Part shown: positions 1-7,461 of the stretch, piece by piece
How the letters are laid out: each line of letters starts with the position of its first letter
Numbering within the stretch: position 1 is the first letter of the stretch
NCBI RefSeq assembly: GCF_030297175.1
Contig: NZ_AP028070.1
Span: forward strand, 1,426,001-1,490,000
Origin: Marinobacter sp. LA51
GTDB lineage: Bacteria; Pseudomonadota; Gammaproteobacteria; Pseudomonadales; Oleiphilaceae
Length of the DNA stretch: 64,000 nucleotides
Direction of reading: 5' to 3'
Translations under genes and position numbers: made by a program
The notes under the pieces: model-generated
The model's database searches: none
Seen by the model: the letters and a program-made list of their open reading frames with translations, nothing else
Told to the model about the DNA's origin: nothing

Positions 1-354
1 GGCGGCAAGTGACTGGGACTTGCCATAGCGCGAGGCAATGAAATCGGCTATCGAAGTACTGTTGTTGCGCTTACTGATGTAGATGATCCGGCGCAGCAAG
101 GGGGCGCCGAAGATGAACACCAGCAGGGGGCCAAGGTAGATGGGGAGAAAGCCCAGCCCTTCCTGGGTGGCGCGGCCAACCGCGCCGTAAAAGGTCCATG
201 AGGTGAAATAAACCGCAAGGGACAGCGCGTAGATGTGCGTGCGCGCGAACCTGCGCCGGTAAAGCCCGGGATGTTTGTCACCGGCCCAGGCAATGAAAAA
301 CAGCACCGAGATGTAGGTGATGGAAATTAAAACCAGCAGCCAGGCACTAATCAT
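1..354 (-). CDS. Sensor histidine kinase with sodium/solute-symporter N-terminus (partial)
   Basis: Only the first 118 codons are present; the gene runs off the left edge. The start ATG is at 354 and the protein begins MISAWLLVLISITYISVLFF, a first membrane segment. It continues through SLAVYFTSWTFYGAVGRA and ends in ADFIASRYGKSQSLAA, the conserved N-terminal pattern of symporter-fused (CbrA-like) sensor kinases. In that family a 12-13 helix symporter domain is followed by PAS, kinase and often receiver domains, none of which is visible here. It lies on the same strand as, and downstream of, a true two-subunit symporter, which suggests it senses flux of a related organic acid. That role is inference. 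Confidence 0.8.
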   Translation of the reverse strand, partial: MISAWLLVLISITYISVLFFIAWAGDKHPGLYRRRFARTHIYALSLAVYFTSWTFYGAVGRATQEGLGFLPIYLGPLLVFIFGAPLLRRIIYISKRNNSTSIADFIASRYGKSQSLAA

Positions 355-398
355 GGATACGCGGTTCTCTCGGTTGCAGGCATTCTGGGATCGTCATA

Positions 399-905
399 TC
401 AGCTGGTGCAGACGGTTGTCAGCAGTCTATCCGTGGTGTCGAGCAGTTTCATGTTATCGATCCGCGGTGTGCCATCGGAACCCAGTGGCACCAGTTCCCG
501 GGATTGGCAGTTGAGAATATGGACCCGATGAGAAATGGCGTCCGTCAGCTTCTGCTCAAAACGGTACAGCGTGAAGCGAATGATGTCCGGGTTGTTTGTA
601 TCCTGGCTAATGCTCTTGGTGTCGACCGTGGAGAAAGCCGTGACATAGGGGAAGGCAAAGGTCCAGGGGCGCCAGAGGATGCCGTCGGTTTCGGTGTCCA
701 CGACCACCGCTTCTTCGGGGAGCATGTCTTTCTTGTGGTCGTACCAGGTGTACTCACCGTGAATCAGGTAACCAAGCATACCCAGTCCGGCAAACGCCGG
801 GATGATCCACTTGGGGGCGTGGTTGCGGGTGGCGGCACGAATGCCGAGGGCAATCCCGGCGGCGCCCAGGCCACAGAAAACAGTGGCGACAAAGGTCCAG
901 AACAT
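399..905 (-). CDS. Hypothetical membrane protein, 168 aa
   Basis: I do not recognise a named family. Residues about 2-22 and 32-48 are hydrophobic and probably form two membrane segments. The remaining 120 residues, starting near HGEYTWYDHKKDMLPEEAVVVD, are polar and probably form a soluble domain. The start at 905 is preceded by a good Shine-Dalgarno sequence (AAGGAA, 7 nt upstream). The gene lies between the symporter and the symporter-fused kinase on the same strand, so it may belong to the same sensing or transport module. The upstream terminator hairpin ends almost at its ribosome binding site. Confidence 0.75.
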   Translation of the reverse strand: MFWTFVATVFCGLGAAGIALGIRAATRNHAPKWIIPAFAGLGMLGYLIHGEYTWYDHKKDMLPEEAVVVDTETDGILWRPWTFAFPYVTAFSTVDTKSISQDTNNPDIIRFTLYRFEQKLTDAISHRVHILNCQSRELVPLGSDGTPRIDNMKLLDTTDRLLTTVCTS

Positions 906-919
906 AAAGTCGTTTCCTT

Positions 920-954
920 AAAAAAGAACGGGCTTCCTCGGCGAGGAAGCCCGT
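920..954 (-). terminator. Rho-independent terminator after the symporter large subunit
   Basis: Perfect 12-bp stem (928-939 with 943-954) and a 3-nt loop. On the minus strand it is followed by TTC and six T residues (925-920). The T-tract runs straight into the AAGGAA ribosome binding site of the next minus-strand gene, so readthrough here would set expression of that gene. Confidence 0.85.
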
Positions 955-996
955 CCAGTACAACCTGTCAATGTATTGAATCAGGTCGCGTGTAGC

Positions 997-2763
997 TTAG
1001 TGGTCTTGAGCCTGGCTCGCACCACGTGGGTAACGAACGCTCTCAACCAGCTCCTGAATCTCAACGGGCGGCTCTTCAGTAGCGTTGGATACCACGAAGG
1101 CTACCGCAAAGTTGACGATTGCACCAACCGCGCCGATGGACAGCGGAGAGATGCCCAGCACCCAGTTCTCCGGAGTGTCTGGCAGGTTGTTGGTGCCCGG
1201 AATGAACAGCCAACCCTTGTACACAAAGATGTACGCCAGGGTGAAGCCCAGACCGGTCAGCATGCCGGCAATAGCACCTGTGTTGTTAACCCGCTTGGAG
1301 AAGATACCCATCATCAGGGCCGGGAACAGCGACGCTGCGGCAATACCGAACGCCAGCGCCACCACCTGGGCCGCAAAGCCCGGGGGATTGGCGCCCAGCC
1401 AGGTGGCCACCACTATCGCGACGGCCATGGAAATCCGTGCTGCCAGCAGTTCACCTTTTTCGGAGATGTTGGGATTGATCGAGCCTTTGATCAGGTCGTG
1501 ACTGATGGCCGAGGATATTGCCAGCAACAGACCGGCCGCCGTGGACAGGGCGGCCGCCAGACCACCGGCTGCGATCAGGCCAATGACCCAACCTGGCAGG
1601 TTGGCAATCTCCGGATTGGCCAGTACCAGGATGTCCCGGTTGACCACCAGTTCATTGCCTTCCCAGCCGCGGGATTGCGCCTCAGATTCGAACGCCGGGC
1701 TGTCGTTGTAAAGCTGAATGCGTCCGTCTTCGTTTTTGTCGGTGAACTGGATCAGACCGGTGACTTCCCATTCCCGGACCCAGTTCGGACGTTCGTCGTA
1801 TTCAATCGGGGCGGCCGCGGTGCCATCCGGGTAGATGGTAGTCATCAGATTCAGGCGTGCCATGGAAGCAACAGCCGGCGCGGTCAGGTACAGCAGGGCG
1901 ATGAATACCAGGGCCCAGCCGGCGGACCAGCGCGCATCGGCAACTTTCGGCACGGTGAAGAAGCGAATGATGACGTGGGGCAGGCCTGCAGTACCGATCA
2001 TCAGTGACAGGGTAAACAGCACCATGTTCAGCTTGTTGTCGACGTCCGCAGTGTACTCGTTAAAACCGAGATCAGTGATGACCTGGTTCAGTTTGGTGAG
2101 CAGCGGCACGCCAGAGTCCACATGAGTGGAGAACAGACCAAGACCGGGAATCGGGTTGCCGGTCAGTTGGACCGAAATGAACACCGCAGGAATGGTGTAG
2201 GCAATGATCAGCACGCAGTACTGCGCCACCTGGGTGTAGGTGATGCCCTTCATACCGCCGAGAACGGCGTAAATGAAGACCACGACTGCGGCAATGATCA
2301 GGCCCAGGGTGGCGTCTACTTCAAGGAACCGCGAGAAGGCAACGCCGGCGCCCGCCATCTGACCAATAACGTAGGTCACCGATGCTACGATCAGGCAGAG
2401 AACCGCTACCAGGCGTGCGTTTTTGCTGTAGAAGCGATCACCGATGAACTCGGGTACGGTGAACTTGCCGAACTTCCGCAGGTAGGGAGCCAGAAGCATG
2501 GCAAGCAGCACGTAGCCGCCAGTCCAGCCCATCAGGAAAGTAGAGTTGGCGTAACCGCCGGCGGCAATCAGGCCCGCCATGGAGATGAACGATGCTGCGG
2601 ACATCCAGTCAGCGCCGATCGCCATACCATTGGTGATCGGGTGCACGCCGCCCCCGGCAACGTAGAAGTCTTTGGTACTGCCGGCTTTTGCCCAGATCGC
2701 AATACCGATATAGAGGAGGAACGAGCCCCCTACAAAAATTATGTTGATAGCAAATTGGCTCAT
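997..2763 (-). CDS. Sodium/solute symporter large subunit (VC_2705-type, acetate-permease-like)
   Basis: A 588-aa integral membrane protein of the sodium/solute symporter family, with about 13 predicted helices. The N-terminal stretch FYVAGGGVHPITNGMAIGAD and the GLAAALSTAAGLLLAISSAI helix are typical. It belongs to the subgroup that works with a small DUF4212 subunit, encoded 6 nt upstream. Substrates in the family are acetate and similar short organic acids; the exact substrate cannot be read here. A long hydrophilic insert around residues 310-380 contains DKNEDGRIQLYN (1705-1740), which resembles an EF-hand calcium loop except for a non-acidic last position. Start: ATG at 2763. Confidence 0.9.
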   Translation of the reverse strand: MSQFAINIIFVGGSFLLYIGIAIWAKAGSTKDFYVAGGGVHPITNGMAIGADWMSAASFISMAGLIAAGGYANSTFLMGWTGGYVLLAMLLAPYLRKFGKFTVPEFIGDRFYSKNARLVAVLCLIVASVTYVIGQMAGAGVAFSRFLEVDATLGLIIAAVVVFIYAVLGGMKGITYTQVAQYCVLIIAYTIPAVFISVQLTGNPIPGLGLFSTHVDSGVPLLTKLNQVITDLGFNEYTADVDNKLNMVLFTLSLMIGTAGLPHVIIRFFTVPKVADARWSAGWALVFIALLYLTAPAVASMARLNLMTTIYPDGTAAAPIEYDERPNWVREWEVTGLIQFTDKNEDGRIQLYNDSPAFESEAQSRGWEGNELVVNRDILVLANPEIANLPGWVIGLIAAGGLAAALSTAAGLLLAISSAISHDLIKGSINPNISEKGELLAARISMAVAIVVATWLGANPPGFAAQVVALAFGIAAASLFPALMMGIFSKRVNNTGAIAGMLTGLGFTLAYIFVYKGWLFIPGTNNLPDTPENWVLGISPLSIGAVGAIVNFAVAFVVSNATEEPPVEIQELVESVRYPRGASQAQDH

Positions 2764-2769
2764 TGGTTC

Positions 2770-3033
2770 TTACTCCTCATGCACGCCGAATTTTTCGTCG
2801 ATTTTGTTCATGCGCCATGCGTAGTGAAAAATCAGGGCGATAAACGTAAGAATTGAGCCTTGCTGGGCGAACCAGAAGCCCAGATCGGTTCCGCCGATGG
2901 GAATACCGGCGAGCATGGGGCGAAGCAGAATCGCAAAGCCGTAAGAAACCAGGGCCCAAACGACCAGGCTTCCGACAATCAGGCGCAGGTTTGCCTTCCA
3001 ATAATTTTCAGCGTCGTAGCTATGACCTGACAT
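2770..3033 (-). CDS. Symporter small subunit, DUF4212
   Basis: An 87-aa protein with two membrane segments (about residues 15-37 and 50-70) and a cytoplasmic C-terminus, MNKIDEKFGVHEE. It matches the DUF4212 (sodium/solute symporter small subunit) family, which is always encoded next to the large subunit. The stop is 6 nt before the large subunit start, implying translational coupling. A clear AGGAG lies 7 nt upstream of the ATG at 3033. It is probably the first gene of the transport operon. Confidence 0.9.
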   Translation of the reverse strand: MSGHSYDAENYWKANLRLIVGSLVVWALVSYGFAILLRPMLAGIPIGGTDLGFWFAQQGSILTFIALIFHYAWRMNKIDEKFGVHEE

Positions 3034-3244
3034 AGGTTCACTCCTGTATTTTTGTTTTGGCGAACGAGCGGTTCTTGTATGGGGTTTTCCGGATAGAGCA
3101 TTTGTTATTCATATAGTAAAGCTCCGACTTGTCGTCCCCTCTGACTTTACCCGTCAACTGCTTTATGGATATTGGCAATAAGTCTAAATCTCAGTCGTTT
3201 GGCCAAGATTTGATTGTATTTTAGCGTGCTGAATTGAGCCTGCT
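3034..3244. other. Intergenic region upstream of the symporter operon
   Basis: 211 nt between the exonuclease stop and the DUF4212 start, both on the minus strand, and AT-rich compared with its surroundings. The operon promoter should lie here. On the minus strand there is a TTGACG and, further downstream, a TACTAT, but their spacing does not fit a standard sigma-70 promoter. No convincing promoter or terminator hairpin was identified. Confidence 0.4.
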
Positions 3245-3952
3245 TCAGAATCGATGCATGTTCTGGAGGCGTCGGTGGTAGTGAAGTTTGTCGTGCAATT
3301 GGCGGAGGGTTTTCACGCCGTCCTTTTGAGCCTTGTTTAAAGCCACCAGGGTTAGTTCCGCGGTCACCAGAGCGTCGGCTGCGGCATTGTGGCGGGCGCT
3401 TGCCTCCAGGCTGAACCACTCGCTCCAGTGATCGAGGCCTTTTCCACCCGGTTTAGCTTTTGGTAAGAAGGCCGGCATTAGGTCGGCGACGTCCATCCAG
3501 GTGTGACTGGCGGTGTAGCCTAATTGGCTACGGAGAGTTTTCTCCAGGAACTTCTGGTCGAAGGCCGAGTGGAACGCCAGTACCGGGTCGCCGTTCATCC
3601 ATTCTAGCAGGTAGAGCAGGGCGTCCTCGGTTTCGTGGCCTTGGGTCAGGGCTTCGTTGCCGATGCCGTGGATCAGTACCGTTTCGGTGATGTCCAGTTC
3701 CGGCCGCCGCAGAATCAGGTCAAACTGGTCACTGAGCTGAATTGCCCCGCCACTGATGGCGACAGCGCCGATGGCGATGACCTCATCCTTGGCGGCATTC
3801 AGGCCGGTGGTTTCCAGGTCCAGAACAATCAGCCGACAATCGGACAACAGCTGGTCGCCTGGAGCTTTCGCGTTGGGCAGGTTGTCCAGATCAAGGTGGC
3901 CGCCCCGGCTTCCCCGGCGCCGATCCAGCCATTGTTTGATTTGATCAAGCAT
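3245..3952 (-). CDS. DnaQ-like 3'-5' exonuclease
   Basis: A 235-aa DEDDh-family exonuclease. Exo I is LDLETTGL near residue 45, Exo II lies around HSAFDQKFLE near 128, and Exo III is HNAAADAL near 192 with the catalytic His. It lacks polymerase or clamp-loader domains and is shorter than fused PolC-type proteins, so it resembles stand-alone epsilon-like nucleases. It is 29 nt downstream of the CBS/nucleotidyltransferase gene on the same strand; this pair is commonly found next to symporter genes of this type. Its substrate, DNA or RNA, cannot be told from sequence. Confidence 0.88.
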   Translation of the reverse strand: MLDQIKQWLDRRRGSRGGHLDLDNLPNAKAPGDQLLSDCRLIVLDLETTGLNAAKDEVIAIGAVAISGGAIQLSDQFDLILRRPELDITETVLIHGIGNEALTQGHETEDALLYLLEWMNGDPVLAFHSAFDQKFLEKTLRSQLGYTASHTWMDVADLMPAFLPKAKPGGKGLDHWSEWFSLEASARHNAAADALVTAELTLVALNKAQKDGVKTLRQLHDKLHYHRRLQNMHRF

Positions 3953-3981
3953 GGTTCAGACCCGACTCCCCGGAGTTTCGA

Positions 3982-5898
3982 TTAGAGTTGATAGGTTAGC
4001 TCCAGCTTCTGCTGCAGGCGCTGGGCCTGACGGAACGATTCCCTCAGAATGCGACGGTCCAAAGGGTTCAGATCGTCCGGGTCGATCAGGTTACTGAGTT
4101 CCTCGCCGCGATTCAGCTGCTCCTGGTGCGAGCGCATGCGAATGGCCTGAATCAGGCTGTAGCCTTCTTTCCAGGCATTGGCGTCTTTCGGGTCAAAAAC
4201 GCCTTTCTTGGCCAGCTCGTCCATCCGTTCCAGAGTGTTGGCGGTGCCCACTCCGTTGGCCAGGGCAAACACCCGCACTGATTCCACGAACGGTGCCAAG
4301 CCCTGTCGCTTCAGGTCCAGGGCCTGCCTGTTGCCATCGGTCACGTAGCGAAAGTTGCGGAACATGGTCAGGGGCGGCTTCCGCTGGAAGGCGTTTCCGG
4401 CCAGCATTTTCTGGAACAGGGCGTTCTTGTGGATGCGGGATAGCACCTTGTCCAGTAACTCCTCCAACGGTTTGGTCGGTCCGAACACCGCTCGCATGTC
4501 CAGGAATATCGACGAATAGACCAGGTTCTGGGGTGTTGAGGCATCGATAAACCGGATAAACCAGTCGTCCCACTCGTCGGCGCTCAGGCACAGTTTGGGG
4601 TTGCTGGCCATGATGTTGCCCTTGCACAGGGTGAAGCCGCACTCGGCCAGTTCCTGGTTGACGGTCTGCGCGAACGGCAGCAGCTTCTCCCGTACCTGAT
4701 CCTCTGTCATTCCCTCCGGCGTCTCGAACAGGATGCCATTGTCCTGGTCGGTCAGCAGCGTCTGTTCCTGGCGCCCCTCGCTGCCGAAGGTCAACCAGGT
4801 GAAGGGGATGCCCGGGTCGTTTTTCTTGATGTTCAGTTCCAGCACCCGGCGCACGGTGACGTCGTTCAGGGTGGTGATGATCTTCACCACCTGGCCTGAA
4901 TCAGCACCGTGCGCGAGCATGGCGTCGACCAGGCGGGAGACATCGGCCCGCAGGCTGACCAGGGTACGCAAATGGGTTGCGGTGCCGATGGTGCGGGCCA
5001 GATTGACCAGATCGACCCGCTGCAGGGAGAACAGGTCGCGCTCAGACACCACGCCGATCAGGCAGTGTTCATCGTCCACCACGCACAGGTGCGCAAAATG
5101 ATGCTCCGCCATCAGCATCGCCGCTTCGAAGGCATCGGCGTGGGCCGGCAGGCAGATAGGATCCTGAGTCATAACCTGGCGGATGGGCGAATCCAGTGGG
5201 GCTTTGTGTTCAGCGATCAGGGTGCGCAGATCCCGGAGCGTGAAAATGCCGGTGGGATGCCGGTTGTCGTCGGTAACAATAATGCTGCCAACGCTGTTTT
5301 CATGCATTCGCGCCACAGCCTTGTCGACTGGCAGATCGGGCGAGCAGACGATGGGGTTTCTGAGCGCATAGCGTTCCAGTGGTGTATCCAGGGAATTGCT
5401 GGAGCCAATGGACGCCATGGCGCTGGACTGGATGCGCTGGTTCACCTGATCAAGCAGGCTGCTAACGCCGCGCAGGCAGAAATCCCGGAACGGGTCGCTG
5501 GCGGAAAACAGCGTGATAAAGGCGTCTTGTTCGATGCTCAGGCAGAAGGTGTCGCCGGCGGCCCGGTGCAGGGTCCTGGTAGGTCGCTCACCGATCAGCG
5601 CGGCCAGGGGGAAGCACTCGCCCAGGCTGATTTCGAACGTAGTGTCGGTTCGGTCATCTTTGGCGTTGTGACGTTCACCGCGAATCCGTCCCTGCTTGAC
5701 CACGTAAAATCGTTTAATGACGCCGTCGTCCGGCGAAATGACTTCATCGCCATCGGCATAGAAACGCAGGGTCGCGTGCTCGGCGAAATGGGCGAGATGG
5801 GTATCGTCCATGCTGGAGAAGGGGGCATGCTCCCGGAGAAACGTCATGATGGCACGAGTATTCTGCGGTCGGGAGCTGTCCGGATTTGCTGCTGCCAT
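3982..5898 (-). CDS. cNMP-binding / CBS / DUF294 nucleotidyltransferase-like regulator
   Basis: 638 aa from the ATG at 5898 (MAAANPDSSRPQ). An in-frame upstream extension exists but lacks family similarity and would run into the divergent promoter region. Domain order: a cyclic-nucleotide-binding fold (about 30-150), a pair of CBS domains (about 175-290, containing MHENSVGSIIVTDDN), a DUF294 nucleotidyltransferase core (about 340-470, with GSEGRQEQ and DQDNG) and the DUF294 C-terminal helical domain. The family resembles GlnD-type signal-transducing nucleotidyltransferases. Target and nucleotide are unknown. Neighbouring symporter genes suggest control of organic-acid uptake, which is inference. 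Confidence 0.88.
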   Translation of the reverse strand: MAAANPDSSRPQNTRAIMTFLREHAPFSSMDDTHLAHFAEHATLRFYADGDEVISPDDGVIKRFYVVKQGRIRGERHNAKDDRTDTTFEISLGECFPLAALIGERPTRTLHRAAGDTFCLSIEQDAFITLFSASDPFRDFCLRGVSSLLDQVNQRIQSSAMASIGSSNSLDTPLERYALRNPIVCSPDLPVDKAVARMHENSVGSIIVTDDNRHPTGIFTLRDLRTLIAEHKAPLDSPIRQVMTQDPICLPAHADAFEAAMLMAEHHFAHLCVVDDEHCLIGVVSERDLFSLQRVDLVNLARTIGTATHLRTLVSLRADVSRLVDAMLAHGADSGQVVKIITTLNDVTVRRVLELNIKKNDPGIPFTWLTFGSEGRQEQTLLTDQDNGILFETPEGMTEDQVREKLLPFAQTVNQELAECGFTLCKGNIMASNPKLCLSADEWDDWFIRFIDASTPQNLVYSSIFLDMRAVFGPTKPLEELLDKVLSRIHKNALFQKMLAGNAFQRKPPLTMFRNFRYVTDGNRQALDLKRQGLAPFVESVRVFALANGVGTANTLERMDELAKKGVFDPKDANAWKEGYSLIQAIRMRSHQEQLNRGEELSNLIDPDDLNPLDRRILRESFRQAQRLQQKLELTYQL

Positions 5899-5983
5899 GA
5901 AGGGAGCCTTTGCTTCAGTGATGTTTCCGTTTCCAGTGTAGTTCACTGAATGTACGCCGAACGGCAAGAGTTTGAAGGAAAAG

Positions 5984-6011
5984 TTGAGACCGCGCGACGA
6001 TTCTTTATGGT
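5984..6011 (+). promoter_or_regulatory. Candidate sigma-70 promoter for the Smr gene
   Basis: TTGAGA at 5984-5989, a 16-nt spacer, then TATGGT at 6006-6011. The predicted transcript start near 6018 leaves only 5 nt before a possible GTG at 6023, which favours the ATG at 6065 as the real start. Confidence 0.4.
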
Positions 6012-6064
6012 AAGCGGAGCGGGTGGTAAAGTTTCCGAATTCATTAGGTATTAGTAGCACTGCC

Positions 6065-6646
6065 ATGACGACTAAAGAAGAACGCCTGAGCTTTCTGGAA
6101 GAAATGAAAGATGTCCGGCGGATCAAAAAGCCCAACCGTGCGGAAGTCCAGACGCCCAGGGATCTCACTCCTGGTCATTTGGAGCGTCAGCGTGCAGCCG
6201 TGGCTAAGGCCGTCAAGGACAGTAACCCATTAACGTCCGATATGGTGGAGCCGCTGACGGCCCACGACGTTCTGACTTGGCAGCGCCCCGGCATCCAGCA
6301 CGGTGTCTTTCGCAAGCTCCGCTTGGGTCAGTATCCAATTGAGGCACGGCTGGACCTGCATCGGATGACGGTCGAGCAGGCCCGGCGGGAAGTGTTTGGC
6401 TTTATTGGCGACTGCGTTCGCTATGGCCTGCGTTCGGTTATCATCCTGCACGGCAAGGGTGAGCGAAATCCTGATGGCGTTGCCCAGCTGAAAAGTTACC
6501 TGGCTAAGTGGCTGCCAGAGCTGGACGATGTCATGGCCTTTCATTCGGCCCAGAAACACCATGGTGGCACAGGTGCTGTCTATGTCATGGTTCGTAAGGG
6601 CGATCGAGACAAGCAGCACAACCGTGAGCTTCATAGCCGGCGATAA
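6065..6646 (+). CDS. Smr-domain protein (SmrA-like putative endonuclease)
   Basis: 193 aa from the ATG at 6065. The C-terminal half holds an Smr (MutS2 C-terminal-type) domain: LDLHRMTVEQARREV near residue 98, IILHGKGERNPDG near 128, and a closing GGTGAVYVMVRKG. The LDLH and HGKG motifs are the conserved residues of the fold and are linked to nicking of nucleic acid in characterised members. The N-terminal 80 residues are charged and low in conservation. No strong ribosome binding site is visible. A GTG at 6023 in the same frame is an alternative start. It is transcribed divergently from the CBS regulator. Confidence 0.88.
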   Translation: MTTKEERLSFLEEMKDVRRIKKPNRAEVQTPRDLTPGHLERQRAAVAKAVKDSNPLTSDMVEPLTAHDVLTWQRPGIQHGVFRKLRLGQYPIEARLDLHRMTVEQARREVFGFIGDCVRYGLRSVIILHGKGERNPDGVAQLKSYLAKWLPELDDVMAFHSAQKHHGGTGAVYVMVRKGDRDKQHNRELHSRR

Positions 6647-6698
6647 TCGCTTCGCCCCCATCGATGATTACTCAAATGACCCCTGAGAGGTATGCAAG

Positions 6699-6890
6699 GT
6701 GAAGAAACTGGTATTGATGATAGTAGCTGTGGCCGCACTGGCCGGTTGTCAGGATCGGGTTATCTGGAATGACAACGGCGAGCTGGAAAGCGCTACCGAG
6801 AACCGCGAAGTATGGGACACCAACGGCCAGATGAAAGACGGTGAACGCAAAATCTGGGTCAACAAGGAAGGCGAAGACGTCGTTAAGTAA
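6699..6890 (+). CDS. Small lipoprotein, 63 aa
   Basis: Starts with GTG at 6699, preceded by GAGAGG at 8 nt. Residues 1-16 form a lipoprotein signal peptide with lipobox LAGC and lipidated Cys17, giving a mature protein of only 47 residues. The mature part contains three imperfect repeats centred on Trp23, Trp39 and Trp53 (VIWNDNG, EVWDTNG, KIWVNKEG). No named family was recognised. It probably sits in the inner or outer membrane facing the periplasm. The gap of 52 nt after the Smr gene leaves room for readthrough from that gene. Confidence 0.75.
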   Translation: MKKLVLMIVAVAALAGCQDRVIWNDNGELESATENREVWDTNGQMKDGERKIWVNKEGEDVVK

Positions 6891-6977
6891 ACGGCTCGTT
6901 CCGAACGCGCCTGGGATAATCAAACAATAAAACTGTGCGCCTGGATAAGCCGGGGGCGTGTGAGGGAGAGTAGAAAC

Positions 6978-7460
6978 ATGGCGGCGAGCCTGACGGTCAA
7001 TGGCGTGGAGCGTTTGCTCGAAGTGGAGGGAGATACCCCTCTGTTGTGGGTGGTTCGGGATGAACTGGGGCTGAAAGGCACCAAATTTGGATGCGGCGCA
7101 GGGCTGTGTGGTGCTTGCACGGTGCATCTCAATGGTCAGCCAGTGCGTTCCTGCTCAACCCCCGTTGAGCTGGCTGCCGGGGCTCAGGTCACCACAATAG
7201 AGGGCCTGGGCGACCAGGATCGCCTGCACGCGCTGCAGGAAGCCTGGATCGAACAGGGCGTGCCACAGTGCGGCTACTGCCAGTCCGGTCAGATCATGAG
7301 TGCCGCCCATCTGTTGGCTAGCAATCCATCGCCTTCCCGTGACGATATCGTTGCCGCCATGACGGGCAATATCTGCCGCTGCGGCACCTATTCCCGCATC
7401 ATCGCCGCGGTAGAGTCCGTGGCTGCGGATTCGCGCCCGGATCAGCAGGGGGGCGCGTAA
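6978..7460 (+). CDS. Molybdenum hydroxylase small [2Fe-2S] subunit (IorA-like)
   Basis: 160 aa from the ATG at 6978, with GGGAGAG upstream. The N-terminal ferredoxin-like domain carries [16 protein letters not shown] and a further Cys for the first [2Fe-2S] cluster. The C-terminal helical domain carries CGYCQSGQI and ICRCGTY for the second. This is the electron-transfer subunit of xanthine-oxidase-family enzymes of the two-subunit isoquinoline 1-oxidoreductase / aldehyde oxidase type, which lack an FAD subunit. The next gene encodes the catalytic partner. The substrate is not determinable; aldehydes or N-heterocycles are usual in the family. Confidence 0.9.
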   Translation: MAASLTVNGVERLLEVEGDTPLLWVVRDELGLKGTKFGCGAGLCGACTVHLNGQPVRSCSTPVELAAGAQVTTIEGLGDQDRLHALQEAWIEQGVPQCGYCQSGQIMSAAHLLASNPSPSRDDIVAAMTGNICRCGTYSRIIAAVESVAADSRPDQQGGA

Positions 7461-7461
7461 C

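Noticed and set aside
976-2007. Open frame of 343 codons on the plus strand opposite the symporter
   Set aside because: Composition is Gly/Gln/Arg-rich without domain features; the minus-strand symporter is clear.
5899-6168. 90-residue N-terminal extension of the CBS/DUF294 protein
   Set aside because: It would cross the divergent promoter and the Smr start and has no family match; the ATG at 5898 is the expected start.
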